Below are positions 40,195-49,603 of a stretch of DNA of 64,000 nucleotides, piece after piece. Source of the stretch: Rhodococcus sp. Z13 (GTDB lineage: Bacteria; Actinomycetota; Actinomycetes; Mycobacteriales; Mycobacteriaceae); NCBI RefSeq assembly GCF_025837095.1, contig NZ_CP107551.1, positions 886,352-950,351 on the forward strand, read 5' to 3'. The notes beneath the pieces were generated by a model. The model worked only from the letters and a program-made list of their open reading frames with translations, did no database searches and was not told the origin of the DNA. Made by a program: the position numbers and the translations under genes. Each line of letters opens with the position of its first letter. The stretch's first letter is position 1.

Positions 40195-40995
40195 GTGACT
40201 GTGTCGACGCCCTACGAAGACCTCCTGCGCCTGATCCTCGAGACCGGAGCGGAGAAGGCCGACCGCACCGGGACGGGCACGCGGAGCCTGTTCGGCCACC
40301 AGATGCGCTTCGACCTGTCCGAGGGCTTCCCGCTGATCACCACCAAGAAGGTGCACCTGAAGTCCATCGTCTACGAGCTGCTGTGGTTCCTGCGCGGCGA
40401 CTCCAACGTCAAGTGGCTGCAGGACCACGGCGTGACCATCTGGGACGAGTGGGCCGGACCGGACGGCGACCTCGGGCCCGTCTACGGCGTGCAGTGGCGC
40501 TCGTGGCCGACCCCCGACGGGCAGCACATCGACCAGATCGGCCAGGTGATCGAGACCCTGCGCACCGACCCCGACTCGCGGCGCATCCTCGTGTCGGCGT
40601 GGAACGTCGCCGAGCTCGACCGGATGGCGCTCATGCCGTGCCACGCCTTCTTCCAGTTCTACGTGGCCGACGGCAGGCTCAGCTGCCAGCTCTACCAGCG
40701 CAGCGCCGACATGTTCCTCGGCGTGCCGTTCAACATCGCCAGCTACGCGCTGCTCACCCACATGGTTGCCCAGCAGACCGGTCTCGCGCCCGGCGAGTTC
40801 ATCTGGACCGGCGGTGACTGCCACATCTACTCGAACCACATCGAGCAGGTCACCGAGCAGCTCACCCGCGAGCCCTATCCCTACCCGACGCTGAAGCTGC
40901 ACCCGCGCGACTCGATCTTCGACTATCGCTACGAGGACGTCGAGGTGGTCGGCTACCGGCATCACCCGGCGATCAAGGCGCCGGTGGCCGTCTGA
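40195..40995 (+). CDS. thyA: Thymidylate synthase
   Basis: This 266-residue classical ThyA methylates dUMP to dTMP with methylenetetrahydrofolate. The catalytic Cys149 lies in [13 protein letters not shown]. Substrate-binding stretches are [20 protein letters not shown] and [13 protein letters not shown], and the N-terminal [11 protein letters not shown] phosphate loop is present. It starts at GTG 40195. The stop overlaps the folA start by one base (TGATG), coupling dTMP synthesis to recycling of the dihydrofolate product. Confidence 0.97.
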   Translation: MTVSTPYEDLLRLILETGAEKADRTGTGTRSLFGHQMRFDLSEGFPLITTKKVHLKSIVYELLWFLRGDSNVKWLQDHGVTIWDEWAGPDGDLGPVYGVQWRSWPTPDGQHIDQIGQVIETLRTDPDSRRILVSAWNVAELDRMALMPCHAFFQFYVADGRLSCQLYQRSADMFLGVPFNIASYALLTHMVAQQTGLAPGEFIWTGGDCHIYSNHIEQVTEQLTREPYPYPTLKLHPRDSIFDYRYEDVEVVGYRHHPAIKAPVAV

Positions 40996-41489
40996 TGGGG
41001 GACGTCACGCTCGTCTGGGCGCAGGCCCGGGACGGGGTGATCGGCAAGGACGGCGCGATCCCGTGGCGCGTGCCCGAGGACATGGCCTACTTCAAACAGG
41101 TCACCCTGGGCCGCCCCGTGATCATGGGCCGGCTCACCTGGGATTCGCTGCCGCCGCGGTTCCGGCCGCTGCCCGGCCGGCGCAACATCGTCGTCACCCG
41201 CGACCCGGCGTGGTCGGCCGAGGGTGCGACCATCGCGACGAGCATCGACGAGGCACTCGACCTCGCGCGCGGCGAGGGCGGCGAGGTCGTGGTGATGGGC
41301 GGCGCCCAGATCTACGCGGCGGCGCTGCCGCACGCCACCCGGCTGCTCGTCACCGAGATCGACCTGGACATCGACGGCGACGCGCACGCTCCGCGGATCG
41401 GATCCGAGTGGCGGGTGGAGGACGAAGGGGCGTGGACCGAGTCCACCAGCGGAACCCGATTCCGTTTCCTGCGGTACGCGCGAACCTGA
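40995..41489 (+). CDS. folA: Dihydrofolate reductase
   Basis: The 164-residue enzyme reduces dihydrofolate with NADPH. Signatures are LVWAQARDGVIGKDGAIPWR with the Trp-Arg turn, catalytic acidic residue in VPEDMAYFK, GRLTWDSLP, and VVMGGAQIYAAAL for the nucleotide. The ATG overlaps the thyA stop. Confidence 0.96.
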   Translation: MGDVTLVWAQARDGVIGKDGAIPWRVPEDMAYFKQVTLGRPVIMGRLTWDSLPPRFRPLPGRRNIVVTRDPAWSAEGATIATSIDEALDLARGEGGEVVVMGGAQIYAAALPHATRLLVTEIDLDIDGDAHAPRIGSEWRVEDEGAWTESTSGTRFRFLRYART

Positions 41490-41524
41490 CTCCGTAAGTC
41501 CTCCCGTGGGCCATACTGCGGTAC

Positions 41525-41851
41525 ATGGACAAGCTTTCGTTGACCGCGCTGGCGCGACAGCAACTCAAGCTCGCGGCGACGTCGAGCAGCGGACGCAGTT
41601 CGCAGACGGTGTTCGGTGGGCACACCAGGCATCTGCGGCAGACCGTCGTGGCCCTGCTCGCCGGGCACGAACTCGGCGAGCACGACAGCCCGGGGGAGGC
41701 CACCATCCAGGTGCTGTCCGGTCAGCTCCAGCTGGTCGCCGGCAACGACGTGTGGAAGGGCTCGGCGGGCGATCTCATCGTCATCCCCGCCGTCCGGCAC
41801 AGCGTCAGCGCCATCGAGGACGTCGCGTTCCTGCTGACGGTCGCCAAGTGA
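41525..41851 (+). CDS. Cupin-domain protein
   Basis: This 108-residue single-domain cupin has motif 1 around GHELGEHDSPGEATIQVLSG and motif 2 around AGDLIVIPAVRHSVSAIED. His and Glu residues at usual metal positions are partly conserved. Small cupins of this sort often bind metal as regulators or isomerases; no specific function can be assigned. It starts 36 bases after folA. Confidence 0.8.
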   Translation: MDKLSLTALARQQLKLAATSSSGRSSQTVFGGHTRHLRQTVVALLAGHELGEHDSPGEATIQVLSGQLQLVAGNDVWKGSAGDLIVIPAVRHSVSAIEDVAFLLTVAK

Positions 41852-41875
41852 CTCCGGTGCAGCGGTAGCGCCGGT

Positions 41876-43402
41876 TCATCCGACCCGGGTGCCGGTCGCG
41901 TATCCGCGGTAGCCCTCCCAGGCCAGCCGCCGCTCACGTCGCGGATCGTGCTCCACCCGCGTCACCGTGTCGAACACCATTGTCGCGCGGTCCTTCTCGT
42001 CGTAGGCCGGCCACGAGGGCAGCGGCTCCGCACGGTGGGCGACGTGCAGCCAGTGCCGCTGCATCGCCGAGGCCACGGCGCGCAGATCGCGGCGGCCGCC
42101 GAGCCCGGTGAGCGCGCGGCCGAGCGGGGTGCCGGACTGGTCGAACACCGCGAACAACTCCACCGCGTGGGTGGCGTCGAAACCCGTCAGGCGCAGCAGA
42201 CGCGGCGCGAAGTCGAAGCGGTACATGAAGGTCGGTGCGAACCGCGCGTGGGCCTGCGCGATCTGCAGCGAGGGATACCAGAAGGTGAGATCGCCGCCGA
42301 GATCGATCGCGGCCCGCTCGGCCGGATAACCCGGATAGGCTGCCGTGACGCGGTCCTTCGCGTCCGGATCGGTGGCCGCGAACAACGCGTCGATCCGGTC
42401 GGGACTCGTGGGCAGCCCGTCGAGGAACTTCGGGAACAGCGCTCCTTCGCGGTCGTTGGTGCCGATCACCAGCGGCACCGGATGCGCCGCGCCCGTCTCG
42501 AAGGCCTCCTGCGGTTGCATCGGCACGAACTCACCGTCGACGACCGGACCGAAGGGATGCAGACCGGGGGTCGCGCGCAGCACCTGCGCCCCCAGCCGGG
42601 AACCCACCCGCCCCAGCTCGGCGGGGGTCGCCTCGTGCAGGGCCCGCGCCGCGGACTCCGGGTCGGCGCCGAGCAGTTCGACGAAGGCACGTCCCCATTC
42701 GGCCGACCGGTCGGCGGTGACCACCAGGTTCGGGGCCGGGCTCTGCGCGATCGCGGCGGAGAACAGGCCGCGGGCCGCGGGCGTGGCGAGCAGCGTCGTC
42801 ACCGACGTCCCGCCGGCGGACTCACCGAAGATCGTCACCTTCTCGGGGTCGCCGCCGAAGGCCGCGATGTTGCGCTGCACCCATTCGAGCGCGGCCACCT
42901 GGTCGCGCAGACCGAGATTCGAGTCGAACCGCACGTCGTCGGTGGAGAAGGCGCCGAAGTCGAGATAACCGAGCGCGCCGAGGCGGTAGTTGATCGAGAC
43001 GTACACGACGTCGCCGCGGCGCACGAGCGACTCGCCCCCGTACAGCGACAACGCGCTGGTGCCGAGGGTGAAGGCACCGCCGTGGATGAAGACCATCACC
43101 GGCCGGGGGGTGTGCGTCCGGCCGGCGGGGGTGAGCACGTTGAGGGTCAGGCAGTCCTCGTCGGGGCGCACCCGCACCCCTCTGCGCCCGGTCGCCGCGT
43201 AACGGGGGTGCTGGGAGGCCGCGTTGCCGAAGCGGGTCGCGTCGCGCACCCCGGTCCACGGCTCCACCGGCTGCGGGGCGCGCAGGCGCAGCGGGCCGAC
43301 CGGGGGAGCAGCGTAGGGGATGCCGCGCCAGGCGACCAGGTCGCCGAGCCGGGTGCCGCGTACCGTGCCGTCCGCATATGTGACGAGGGTCTCTGCCGTC
43401 AT
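41876..43402 (-). CDS. Type-B carboxylesterase
   Basis: The 508-residue α/β-hydrolase of the carboxylesterase/pNB-esterase group has oxyanion motif FIHGGAFTLG, nucleophile Ser195 in FGESAGGTS, acidic residue near GTNDREGALF, and a late His (FDATHAVELFAV). EDCLTLNV is the family signature. No signal peptide is seen, so it is probably cytoplasmic. It hydrolyses esters; substrate unknown. Confidence 0.9.
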   Translation of the reverse strand: MTAETLVTYADGTVRGTRLGDLVAWRGIPYAAPPVGPLRLRAPQPVEPWTGVRDATRFGNAASQHPRYAATGRRGVRVRPDEDCLTLNVLTPAGRTHTPRPVMVFIHGGAFTLGTSALSLYGGESLVRRGDVVYVSINYRLGALGYLDFGAFSTDDVRFDSNLGLRDQVAALEWVQRNIAAFGGDPEKVTIFGESAGGTSVTTLLATPAARGLFSAAIAQSPAPNLVVTADRSAEWGRAFVELLGADPESAARALHEATPAELGRVGSRLGAQVLRATPGLHPFGPVVDGEFVPMQPQEAFETGAAHPVPLVIGTNDREGALFPKFLDGLPTSPDRIDALFAATDPDAKDRVTAAYPGYPAERAAIDLGGDLTFWYPSLQIAQAHARFAPTFMYRFDFAPRLLRLTGFDATHAVELFAVFDQSGTPLGRALTGLGGRRDLRAVASAMQRHWLHVAHRAEPLPSWPAYDEKDRATMVFDTVTRVEHDPRRERRLAWEGYRGYATGTRVG

Positions 43403-43450
43403 GAGGGCGACTGTACGTGACCGCGGGTCACGAGCAGCGGCGTTCGCCGG

Positions 43451-44674
43451 TCACCAGTGCCGTCCCGTCAGGCCGCGATCGGCGAGTTCGGCGTCGATGT
43501 ACCGGCGCAGCGTCGCCGCATCCGGGAACCGCTCGTCGTCGAGGGCGACGAACGAGAGGGTGCAGCGCTCGGCGCTGTGGCAGGAGTAGACCGACAGGCG
43601 GGTCGCGGTCGCGGCGTGCCGCTGCTCGAGACCCGGGTGCATCGCACGCATCGCGAGCCCGGCGGTGCGGTGCGGCCCGAGATTGGCGAGCTCGGGGGGA
43701 ACGCGACCGATGTTCGAGCACAACAGGTCCCGCTCACCGGCACCCCGGGCCGCGCGGGCCGCGAGCCGGTCGGGCATCAGCTGCAGGATCTCCGCCGGGA
43801 TGCCGTGGGGTGCTCCCTCGCGGGGCTGCCGGTAGGAGTGGAGGGCCTTGGCGTGGATCGCGGAGACATCGTCGTCCTCGTCGACGGTGACGCCGACCAT
43901 CGCCACACCGTTGGAGACGGTGTCGCCCTCGCGCTCGTCGACGGGGATCGAGATGCTCAGCGGACCCTTCAGTCCGCTGCGGCGCGCCACCCCGGCGCTC
44001 ACCGCGAGCAGCAGCGAGTTCGGGGTGCTCTCCGCCGCCGTGGCGGCCGCGGTCCACGCCGTGGCGTCGACGTCGACGATCGCGGTGCGGGGCCGCTCGT
44101 GCACCGGGTGCGGGGTGGGCCGGGTCTCGGTGCGGCGGGTGTAGCGGACCCCGCGCAGCCCCTTGCCGACCCGGCCGATCAACTGCAGGGCGTCGCGCAG
44201 ATCGGAGGCGTGGTGGGGTTCCGGCCGGCGGGGACGGTCGGCGAGGGCGTCGGCGACCGCGGCGACGAAACCGCGGGCATCGGTGAGCACGTGCGAGCAG
44301 ACCAGCGAGACCGCGGTGCCACCGCTCTTCAGATGCGTGGCGGCGAGACACCAGCCGGGCCCGAGCTCGGGGTCGACGTTCACGTCCGCGCGTTCGTCGG
44401 CCCAGGCGAGCAGGTCGGCGTCGTCGATGGGGGCCGGGGGATAGCGCAGCGGGTACACGTGTGTGCTCGGTTCGAAACGCGGTCGTGCTCCCGGCACGCG
44501 GGACCGGACGACGCGGCGGCCGAGGGGGCCTTCCGACAGGACGTCGTGCAAGGAGAGCAGCAGCGTCGCGTCGACCGTGTCGTCGGTGCGCCACAGGCCC
44601 TGCATCACCGACGGCAGGCCGCCGCCTTTGTGGCGGTGGAGGAACATCTCGTCCACGACGCTCAATCGGTTCAC
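43451..44674 (-). CDS. WS/DGAT-like acyltransferase (condensation-domain fold)
   Basis: The 407-residue protein has the acyltransferase layout of wax-ester synthase/DGAT and PapA-type proteins. The active-site HxxxD appears as CSHVLTDARG, with the first His of the usual HH pair replaced by Ser. The second half has SNGVAMVGVTVDEDD and LLCSNIGRVPPELANLG. The N-terminus (NRLSVVDEMFLHRHK) is close to the WS/DGAT start, so GTG 44674 fits. It probably transfers a fatty acyl group to an alcohol or glyceride acceptor. Divergent from the TetR gene. Confidence 0.7.
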   Translation of the reverse strand: MNRLSVVDEMFLHRHKGGGLPSVMQGLWRTDDTVDATLLLSLHDVLSEGPLGRRVVRSRVPGARPRFEPSTHVYPLRYPPAPIDDADLLAWADERADVNVDPELGPGWCLAATHLKSGGTAVSLVCSHVLTDARGFVAAVADALADRPRRPEPHHASDLRDALQLIGRVGKGLRGVRYTRRTETRPTPHPVHERPRTAIVDVDATAWTAAATAAESTPNSLLLAVSAGVARRSGLKGPLSISIPVDEREGDTVSNGVAMVGVTVDEDDDVSAIHAKALHSYRQPREGAPHGIPAEILQLMPDRLAARAARGAGERDLLCSNIGRVPPELANLGPHRTAGLAMRAMHPGLEQRHAATATRLSVYSCHSAERCTLSFVALDDERFPDAATLRRYIDAELADRGLTGRHW

Positions 44675-44710
44675 GGCTCCGACGGTAGCGCCGACCGTTG
44701 ACCGAAGCAC

Positions 44711-44724
44711 TGAATCACGGTTCA
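44711..44724. promoter_or_regulatory. Candidate TetR operator
   Basis: TGAA-TCACGG-TTCA is an inverted repeat in the 59-bp gap between the divergent acyltransferase and tetR genes. It overlaps a possible -35 (TTGACC, 44698-44703) and -10 region, so a repressor bound here could block both genes. Confidence 0.45.
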
Positions 44725-44733
44725 ATCCTTGAT

Positions 44734-45351
44734 GTGGCGTACCGACGCACCCCCGCCGTACAGGAACGGCTCGACGCCCAGCGCGAGGCGATCGCCGCTG
44801 CGGCGGTCTCCATGCTGACCGAGGGCGGATACCGCGCCCTGTCCGTCGCCGCGGTCGCCGACCGGGCGGGCGTCGCGACGGGCAGCGTCTACCGCCACTA
44901 CGCCGACAAGTCCGACCTGATGGTGCGGATCTTCCGGGAACTGTGCACCCGCGAGGTCGAGGCGGTCACGGCCGCGGCCGCACACGGATCCGGAGTGCAG
45001 CGGGTGACCGCGGTGGTCGAGACCTTCGCGCGGCGCGCCCTGCGCAATCCCACCCTCGCCTACGCCCTGCTCGCCGAACCTGTCGACGCCGCCGTCGACG
45101 CCGAACGCCTCGTGCTGCGCCGCGCCTTCGCCGGGGCCTTCGCGTCGGCGCTGCGTCACGGCATCGACAACGGCGAATTCCCGTGCCAGGACGTCGATCT
45201 CACCGCCGCTTCCCTCGTCGGGGCGGTCGGTGAGGTCCTCACCGGCCGCCTTCGCGACGGTGCGGCCGGGTCCACCGTCCCCGATCTCGTCGTTCTCGCC
45301 CTGCGAGCGGCGGGGCACCTGCCTTCCGGAACGACATCCTGTCAGGAGTGA
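44734..45351 (+). CDS. TetR-family regulator
   Basis: The 205-residue repressor has an N-terminal HTH (LSVAAVADRAGVATGSVYRH, then YADKSDLMVRIF) and a C-terminal helical ligand domain. GTG 44734 gives the usual start (AYRRTPAVQERLDAQR). The likely transcription start lies at or just before this codon, so the message may be leaderless. Its position between an acyltransferase and an acyl-CoA dehydrogenase suggests control of lipid metabolism with an acyl-CoA-type ligand (inference). Confidence 0.85.
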   Translation: MAYRRTPAVQERLDAQREAIAAAAVSMLTEGGYRALSVAAVADRAGVATGSVYRHYADKSDLMVRIFRELCTREVEAVTAAAAHGSGVQRVTAVVETFARRALRNPTLAYALLAEPVDAAVDAERLVLRRAFAGAFASALRHGIDNGEFPCQDVDLTAASLVGAVGEVLTGRLRDGAAGSTVPDLVVLALRAAGHLPSGTTSCQE

Positions 45352-45355
45352 AGCC

Positions 45356-46978
45356 GTGAATTTCCCCGCCACCCACGAAGTGTTCAACCAGGCGCCGGAC
45401 CTCGAGCCCTACCAGGCCGCCGACGATGCGGCCCTGCTCGAAGGACTGCGCCGCGAAGGCGCGAGCTGGGCCGAGGACGAGGTCCGCGAACTCGGCGCCC
45501 TCGCCGGCACCACCCGGGCCCAGGACTGGGGCCGTCTCGCCAACGAGTACCCGCCCGTCCTGCACACCCACGACCGCTACGGTCACCGCATCGACGAGGT
45601 CGAGTTCCACCCGCACTGGCACGACCTGATGACCGTCGCCGTCGAGCACGGCCTGCACGCCGCGCCCTGGCGCGATCCGCGTCCCGGCGCGCACGTCGCC
45701 CGCGCCGCCAAGTTCTACGTGTGGGGACACACCGACGCCGGGCACATGTGCCCGATCTCGATGACCTACGCGGCGGTCCCCGCGCTGCGCCACGACGCCG
45801 AACTCGCCGCGAAGTACGAACCGCTGCTCGCCGCACCGCACTACGACTTCGGGCTGCGCGAACCGTCCACCAAACGCGGTCTCATCGCCGGCATGTCGAT
45901 GACCGAGAAGCAGGGCGGTTCCGACGTCCGCGCCAACACCACCACCGCGACCCTCAACGCCGACGGCTCCTACACGATCGTCGGGCACAAGTGGTTCACC
46001 TCGGCCCCGATGTCCGACCTGTTCCTCACCCTCGCGAAGACCGAACACGGACCGTCCTGCTTCCTGCTGCCGCGGGTGCTGCCGGACGGCACCCGCAACC
46101 CGATCCGCATCCAGCGGCTGAAGGACAAGCTCGGCAACAAGTCGAACGCCTCGTCGGAGATCGAGTACGAGAACGCGATCGGCTGGCTCGTCGGGCCGGA
46201 GGGCCGCGGCATCAACACCATCATCGAGATGGTGAACATGACCCGCCTCGACTGCGTCATCGGCTCCGCGGTGAACATGCGGGTCGCGACCCTGCGGGCG
46301 GTGCACCACGCCCGGCACCGGAAGGCGTTCGGCGCGTTGCTCGTCGACCAGCCGCTCATGCGCAACGTGCTCGCCGATCTCGTCGTCGAATCCGACGCCG
46401 CGACCACCATGATGATGCGGCTCGCCGGGGCCACCGACCGCGCCGCCGGCGACGAGCAGGAGGCAGCCCTCCGACGCATCGCCCTGGCCGTCACCAAGTA
46501 CTGGGTGTGCAAGCGGGCACCCGCGGTCGCCGCCGAAGCCCTCGAATGCCTCGGCGGCAACGGCTTCGCCGAGGAGTCCGGCATGCCCCGGCTGTACCGG
46601 GAGTCGCCGCTGATGTCCATCTGGGAGGGGTCCGGCAACGTCGCGGCCCTCGACGCGCTGCGCGCAATGGTCAAGCAGCCCGACACCCTCGATGCCTTCT
46701 TCACCGAGGTCCGGCTCGCCGAGGGCGCCGACCACCGGCTCGATTCCGCGATCTCCCGGGTGGGCAAGGAGCTGGCCGACCTCGAGAACGTCGAGTACCG
46801 CGCACGCCGCGTCGTCGAACTCATGGCGCTCGTCCTGCAGGGCGCCCAGCTGGTGCGGCACGGGCATCCGGCCGTCGCCGACGCGTTCTGCGCGAGCCGT
46901 CTCGACGACGACTGGGGAATCGCGATGGGCACACTGCCCACAGGAGTGGACACCACTGCCGTTCTGTCCCGTATCTGA
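45356..46978 (+). CDS. AidB-like acyl-CoA dehydrogenase
   Basis: The 540-residue flavoprotein resembles AidB and its actinobacterial relatives. It has an AidB-type N-terminal extension (FNQAPDLEPYQAADDAALLE), the FAD/substrate loop GMSMTEKQGGSDVRANTT, and a C-terminal helical domain with ECLGGNGFAEES and MSIWEGSGNVAALD. AidB in E. coli is induced by alkylation stress and its enzymatic role is unclear. GTG 45356 has AGGAG upstream and begins five bases after the tetR stop, so the two are co-transcribed. Confidence 0.85.
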   Translation: MNFPATHEVFNQAPDLEPYQAADDAALLEGLRREGASWAEDEVRELGALAGTTRAQDWGRLANEYPPVLHTHDRYGHRIDEVEFHPHWHDLMTVAVEHGLHAAPWRDPRPGAHVARAAKFYVWGHTDAGHMCPISMTYAAVPALRHDAELAAKYEPLLAAPHYDFGLREPSTKRGLIAGMSMTEKQGGSDVRANTTTATLNADGSYTIVGHKWFTSAPMSDLFLTLAKTEHGPSCFLLPRVLPDGTRNPIRIQRLKDKLGNKSNASSEIEYENAIGWLVGPEGRGINTIIEMVNMTRLDCVIGSAVNMRVATLRAVHHARHRKAFGALLVDQPLMRNVLADLVVESDAATTMMMRLAGATDRAAGDEQEAALRRIALAVTKYWVCKRAPAVAAEALECLGGNGFAEESGMPRLYRESPLMSIWEGSGNVAALDALRAMVKQPDTLDAFFTEVRLAEGADHRLDSAISRVGKELADLENVEYRARRVVELMALVLQGAQLVRHGHPAVADAFCASRLDDDWGIAMGTLPTGVDTTAVLSRI

Positions 46979-47069
46979 GGTGTCCCGGGCCGCGCTCGGT
47001 TCGCATGTCCGCGGACCCCGGGCATACTGGGGAAGGTCATCCGGCGAATCGAGCACGGGCAGGCCCGTC

Positions 47070-47864
47070 ATGATCGGTAGCAACGAATGGTGGGAGTGGG
47101 ATCGGCAGATCGCTCTCGCCGTCACAGAGCCCTCGGCGCTGCACCGCGCCCGGATGATCGTGCGCGGCGTCGTCGCCGAGTCCGTGGCCGCGGCCGACAG
47201 TCGCAACGGCAACGCCGAGATCCACGGCGTCAACCTCGCGCAGGGCACCCCGGTGCCTCTCGGCCCGCGGCTGGCGTCGATGATCCGCTCTGCGCTGCGG
47301 GCGGCCCGCCTGACCGGCGGGACCGTCACCCCCGTCGACTCCGACGATGCCTCGCTGGACGTCGAGTCCGTCCCGCCGATCCACCCGATTCCGACCTATC
47401 TGGACATCCATCTCGACGGCGACACCGTCCGCGCACCCTTCGGGGTGAGCATCGACCTCGGCGGGACGATCTCGTCCGACACCGCCGACCACGCCGCGAG
47501 GCTGGCCGCGCGCACCCTCGAATGCGGCGTCCTCGTGCGCGTCGACTCGGTCACCGCCACCGCCGGGCACTGCCCGGCGGGCGGCTGGCAGGTGCCGCTG
47601 CCGGACCGGGGCTTCGTCGAACTGCCCACGGGGCACGCGATGGCGTCGCACACCGGCGGCGTCGACGATCCGGAGGATCGCTGGCGCATCGTCACCGTCA
47701 TCGCCGACGACGCCGTCTGGGCCGACGCCGCCGCCCGGACGGCACTGCACCGGGGGATCGGGGCGGTGTCCTGGCTCGAGCAGTACGACCTCGCGGCGCG
47801 TCTCGTCGACTCGCACGGCCGGGTCCGGACCACCGCGGCGTGGTCCGATCCGAAGGCGGCTTGA
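47070..47864 (+). CDS. Degenerate ApbE-like protein
   Basis: The 264-residue protein follows the ApbE (FAD:protein FMN transferase) plan: DSRNGNAEIHGVNLAQGTPV, GPRLASMIRSALRAARLTGG, FGVSIDLGGTISSDTADHAA, then VTVIADDAVWADAAARTALH. Key motifs are weakened: the HIIDP(R/K)TG segment is reduced to ASHTGGVDDPED, and the metal-binding DAxxT spacing is altered. It may bind flavin or have lost transferase activity. The assignment rests on motif order, not close identity. Confidence 0.6.
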   Translation: MIGSNEWWEWDRQIALAVTEPSALHRARMIVRGVVAESVAAADSRNGNAEIHGVNLAQGTPVPLGPRLASMIRSALRAARLTGGTVTPVDSDDASLDVESVPPIHPIPTYLDIHLDGDTVRAPFGVSIDLGGTISSDTADHAARLAARTLECGVLVRVDSVTATAGHCPAGGWQVPLPDRGFVELPTGHAMASHTGGVDDPEDRWRIVTVIADDAVWADAAARTALHRGIGAVSWLEQYDLAARLVDSHGRVRTTAAWSDPKAA

Positions 47865-47882
47865 GCCCTACCGCGTGTCGCC

Positions 47883-49526
47883 CTACCGCTTGTCGCGCAG
47901 GGTGCGGTAGGTGGTGATCAGCCGGTCGGTGGACGCATCCCCGGTATCCGGGGTGGCGTCCCCGGCCAGGACCGCCTGCAGGGCGGTGGCCTGGGCCTTG
48001 CCGAGCTCGACCCCCCACTGATCGAACGAATCGATCCCCCACACCACCCCCTGGACAAAGGTCTGGTGTTCGTAGAAGGCGATGATCTGCCCGAGCACCG
48101 ACGGGGTCAGCTCCGGCGCCAGGATCGTCGTCGACGGTCGATCCCCGGGCATCACCTTGTGCGCCACCAACTCCTCGGCGGTACCGTCGCCGCGCACCTC
48201 ACCGGCGTCCCGCCCGAACGCCAACACTTTGGCCTGGGCGAACATGTTCGCCAGCAGCAACTGCTGCATCGTCACGTCCCCGTCGCGGGCGGGCAGATCC
48301 TGCCCCTCGCCGGCGCGGGCGAAACCGAGGAAATCGACCGGCACCACCTCGGTGCCCTGATGCAGCAACTGGAAGAAGGCGTGCTGACCGTTCGTGCCCG
48401 GCTCACCCCAGAACACCTCCCCGGTCGGGCACGAGACCGCGGTGCCGTCGGCCCGCACGGACTTGCCGTTCGATTCCATGGTCAGCTGCTGCAGATAGGC
48501 CGGCAACCGGCCCAGATCCTGACTGTAGGGCACCACCGCGCGGGAGCGGTACCCGAGCAGGCTCGCGTTCCACACCCCGATCAGCCCGGCGAGCAGCGGC
48601 GCATTGCGGGCCGGCTCGGCGGTGGCGAAGTGGGTGTCGATGGCGTGCATGCCGGCGAGGAACTGCCCGAACCGCTCGCGGCCGATCGCGCACATCACCG
48701 ACAGGCCGATCGCCGACCCCACCGAATAACGCCCGCCGACCCAGTCCCAGAACTCGAACATGTGCGCCGGGTCGATCCCGAACGCGCGGACGCGGTCGGT
48801 GTCGGTGGACACCGCCACGAAATGCGCGGCGACGGCGTCCTCGCCCAGGGCGTCGACGAGCCAGCGGCGCGCCGCGGTCGCGTTCGACAGGGTCTCGAGG
48901 GTGGAGAAGGTTTTCGAGGCGACGACGAACACGGTGGTGGCCGGGTCCAGATCCGCCAGCGCCGCGGTCAGATCCGCCGGGTCGACGTTGGAGACGAACC
49001 GCACCTGGGGGCCGTCGCAGAAACGGCGCAGGGCGCGGGTGGCCATCGCCGGTCCCAGATCCGAGCCGCCGATACCGATGTTGACCACCGTGGTGATCTT
49101 CTCGCCGGTGGCGCCGCGCCACGCACCGGAGCGGACCCGGTCGGTGAACTCACCCATCCGGTCGAGCACGGCGTGGACCTGCGCGACCACCTCCACCCCG
49201 TCGACCACCAGCTCGGAGTCACGCGGCAGCCGCAGGGCGGTGTGCAGCACCGCCCGGTCCTCGGTGACGTTGATGTGCTCACCCGAGAGCATCGCCGCCC
49301 GCGCCCGCGCCACACCCGTCTGCTCGGCCAGCTGCAGGAGGAGGTCGAGCGTGCGCGCGGTGAGGCGCTGTTTGGCGAAGTCGACCACCAGATCACCGGC
49401 GGGGACGGTCAATGCCTGTGCCCGCCGGGGTTCGATCTCGAACAACTCCCGCAGGGACACCGACGAGATCTCCTCGCAGTGGGTCACCAGCTCCTGCCAC
49501 GCTGCCGTTGCGGTTGTGTCGATCAT
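47883..49526 (-). CDS. pgi: Glucose-6-phosphate isomerase
   Basis: The 547-residue enzyme interconverts glucose-6-phosphate and fructose-6-phosphate. Hallmarks are [32 protein letters not shown], the catalytic-Glu segment [30 protein letters not shown] and the C-terminal [12 protein letters not shown] 49526. It is divergent from the aldehyde dehydrogenase gene. The position matches Rv0946c in the mycobacterial order. Confidence 0.97.
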   Translation of the reverse strand: MIDTTATAAWQELVTHCEEISSVSLRELFEIEPRRAQALTVPAGDLVVDFAKQRLTARTLDLLLQLAEQTGVARARAAMLSGEHINVTEDRAVLHTALRLPRDSELVVDGVEVVAQVHAVLDRMGEFTDRVRSGAWRGATGEKITTVVNIGIGGSDLGPAMATRALRRFCDGPQVRFVSNVDPADLTAALADLDPATTVFVVASKTFSTLETLSNATAARRWLVDALGEDAVAAHFVAVSTDTDRVRAFGIDPAHMFEFWDWVGGRYSVGSAIGLSVMCAIGRERFGQFLAGMHAIDTHFATAEPARNAPLLAGLIGVWNASLLGYRSRAVVPYSQDLGRLPAYLQQLTMESNGKSVRADGTAVSCPTGEVFWGEPGTNGQHAFFQLLHQGTEVVPVDFLGFARAGEGQDLPARDGDVTMQQLLLANMFAQAKVLAFGRDAGEVRGDGTAEELVAHKVMPGDRPSTTILAPELTPSVLGQIIAFYEHQTFVQGVVWGIDSFDQWGVELGKAQATALQAVLAGDATPDTGDASTDRLITTYRTLRDKR

Positions 49527-49603
49527 GTGGATGACAGTAGTGCGCCGGGATGGGGATCGCCGGGTTCCCCGCGGCAACGACTCGTGACGCGCATGATGGG
49601 CAC

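Noticed and set aside
45239..47329. 696-codon minus-strand frame
   Set aside because: Antisense to the AidB-like dehydrogenase, whose conserved motifs fix the coding strand.
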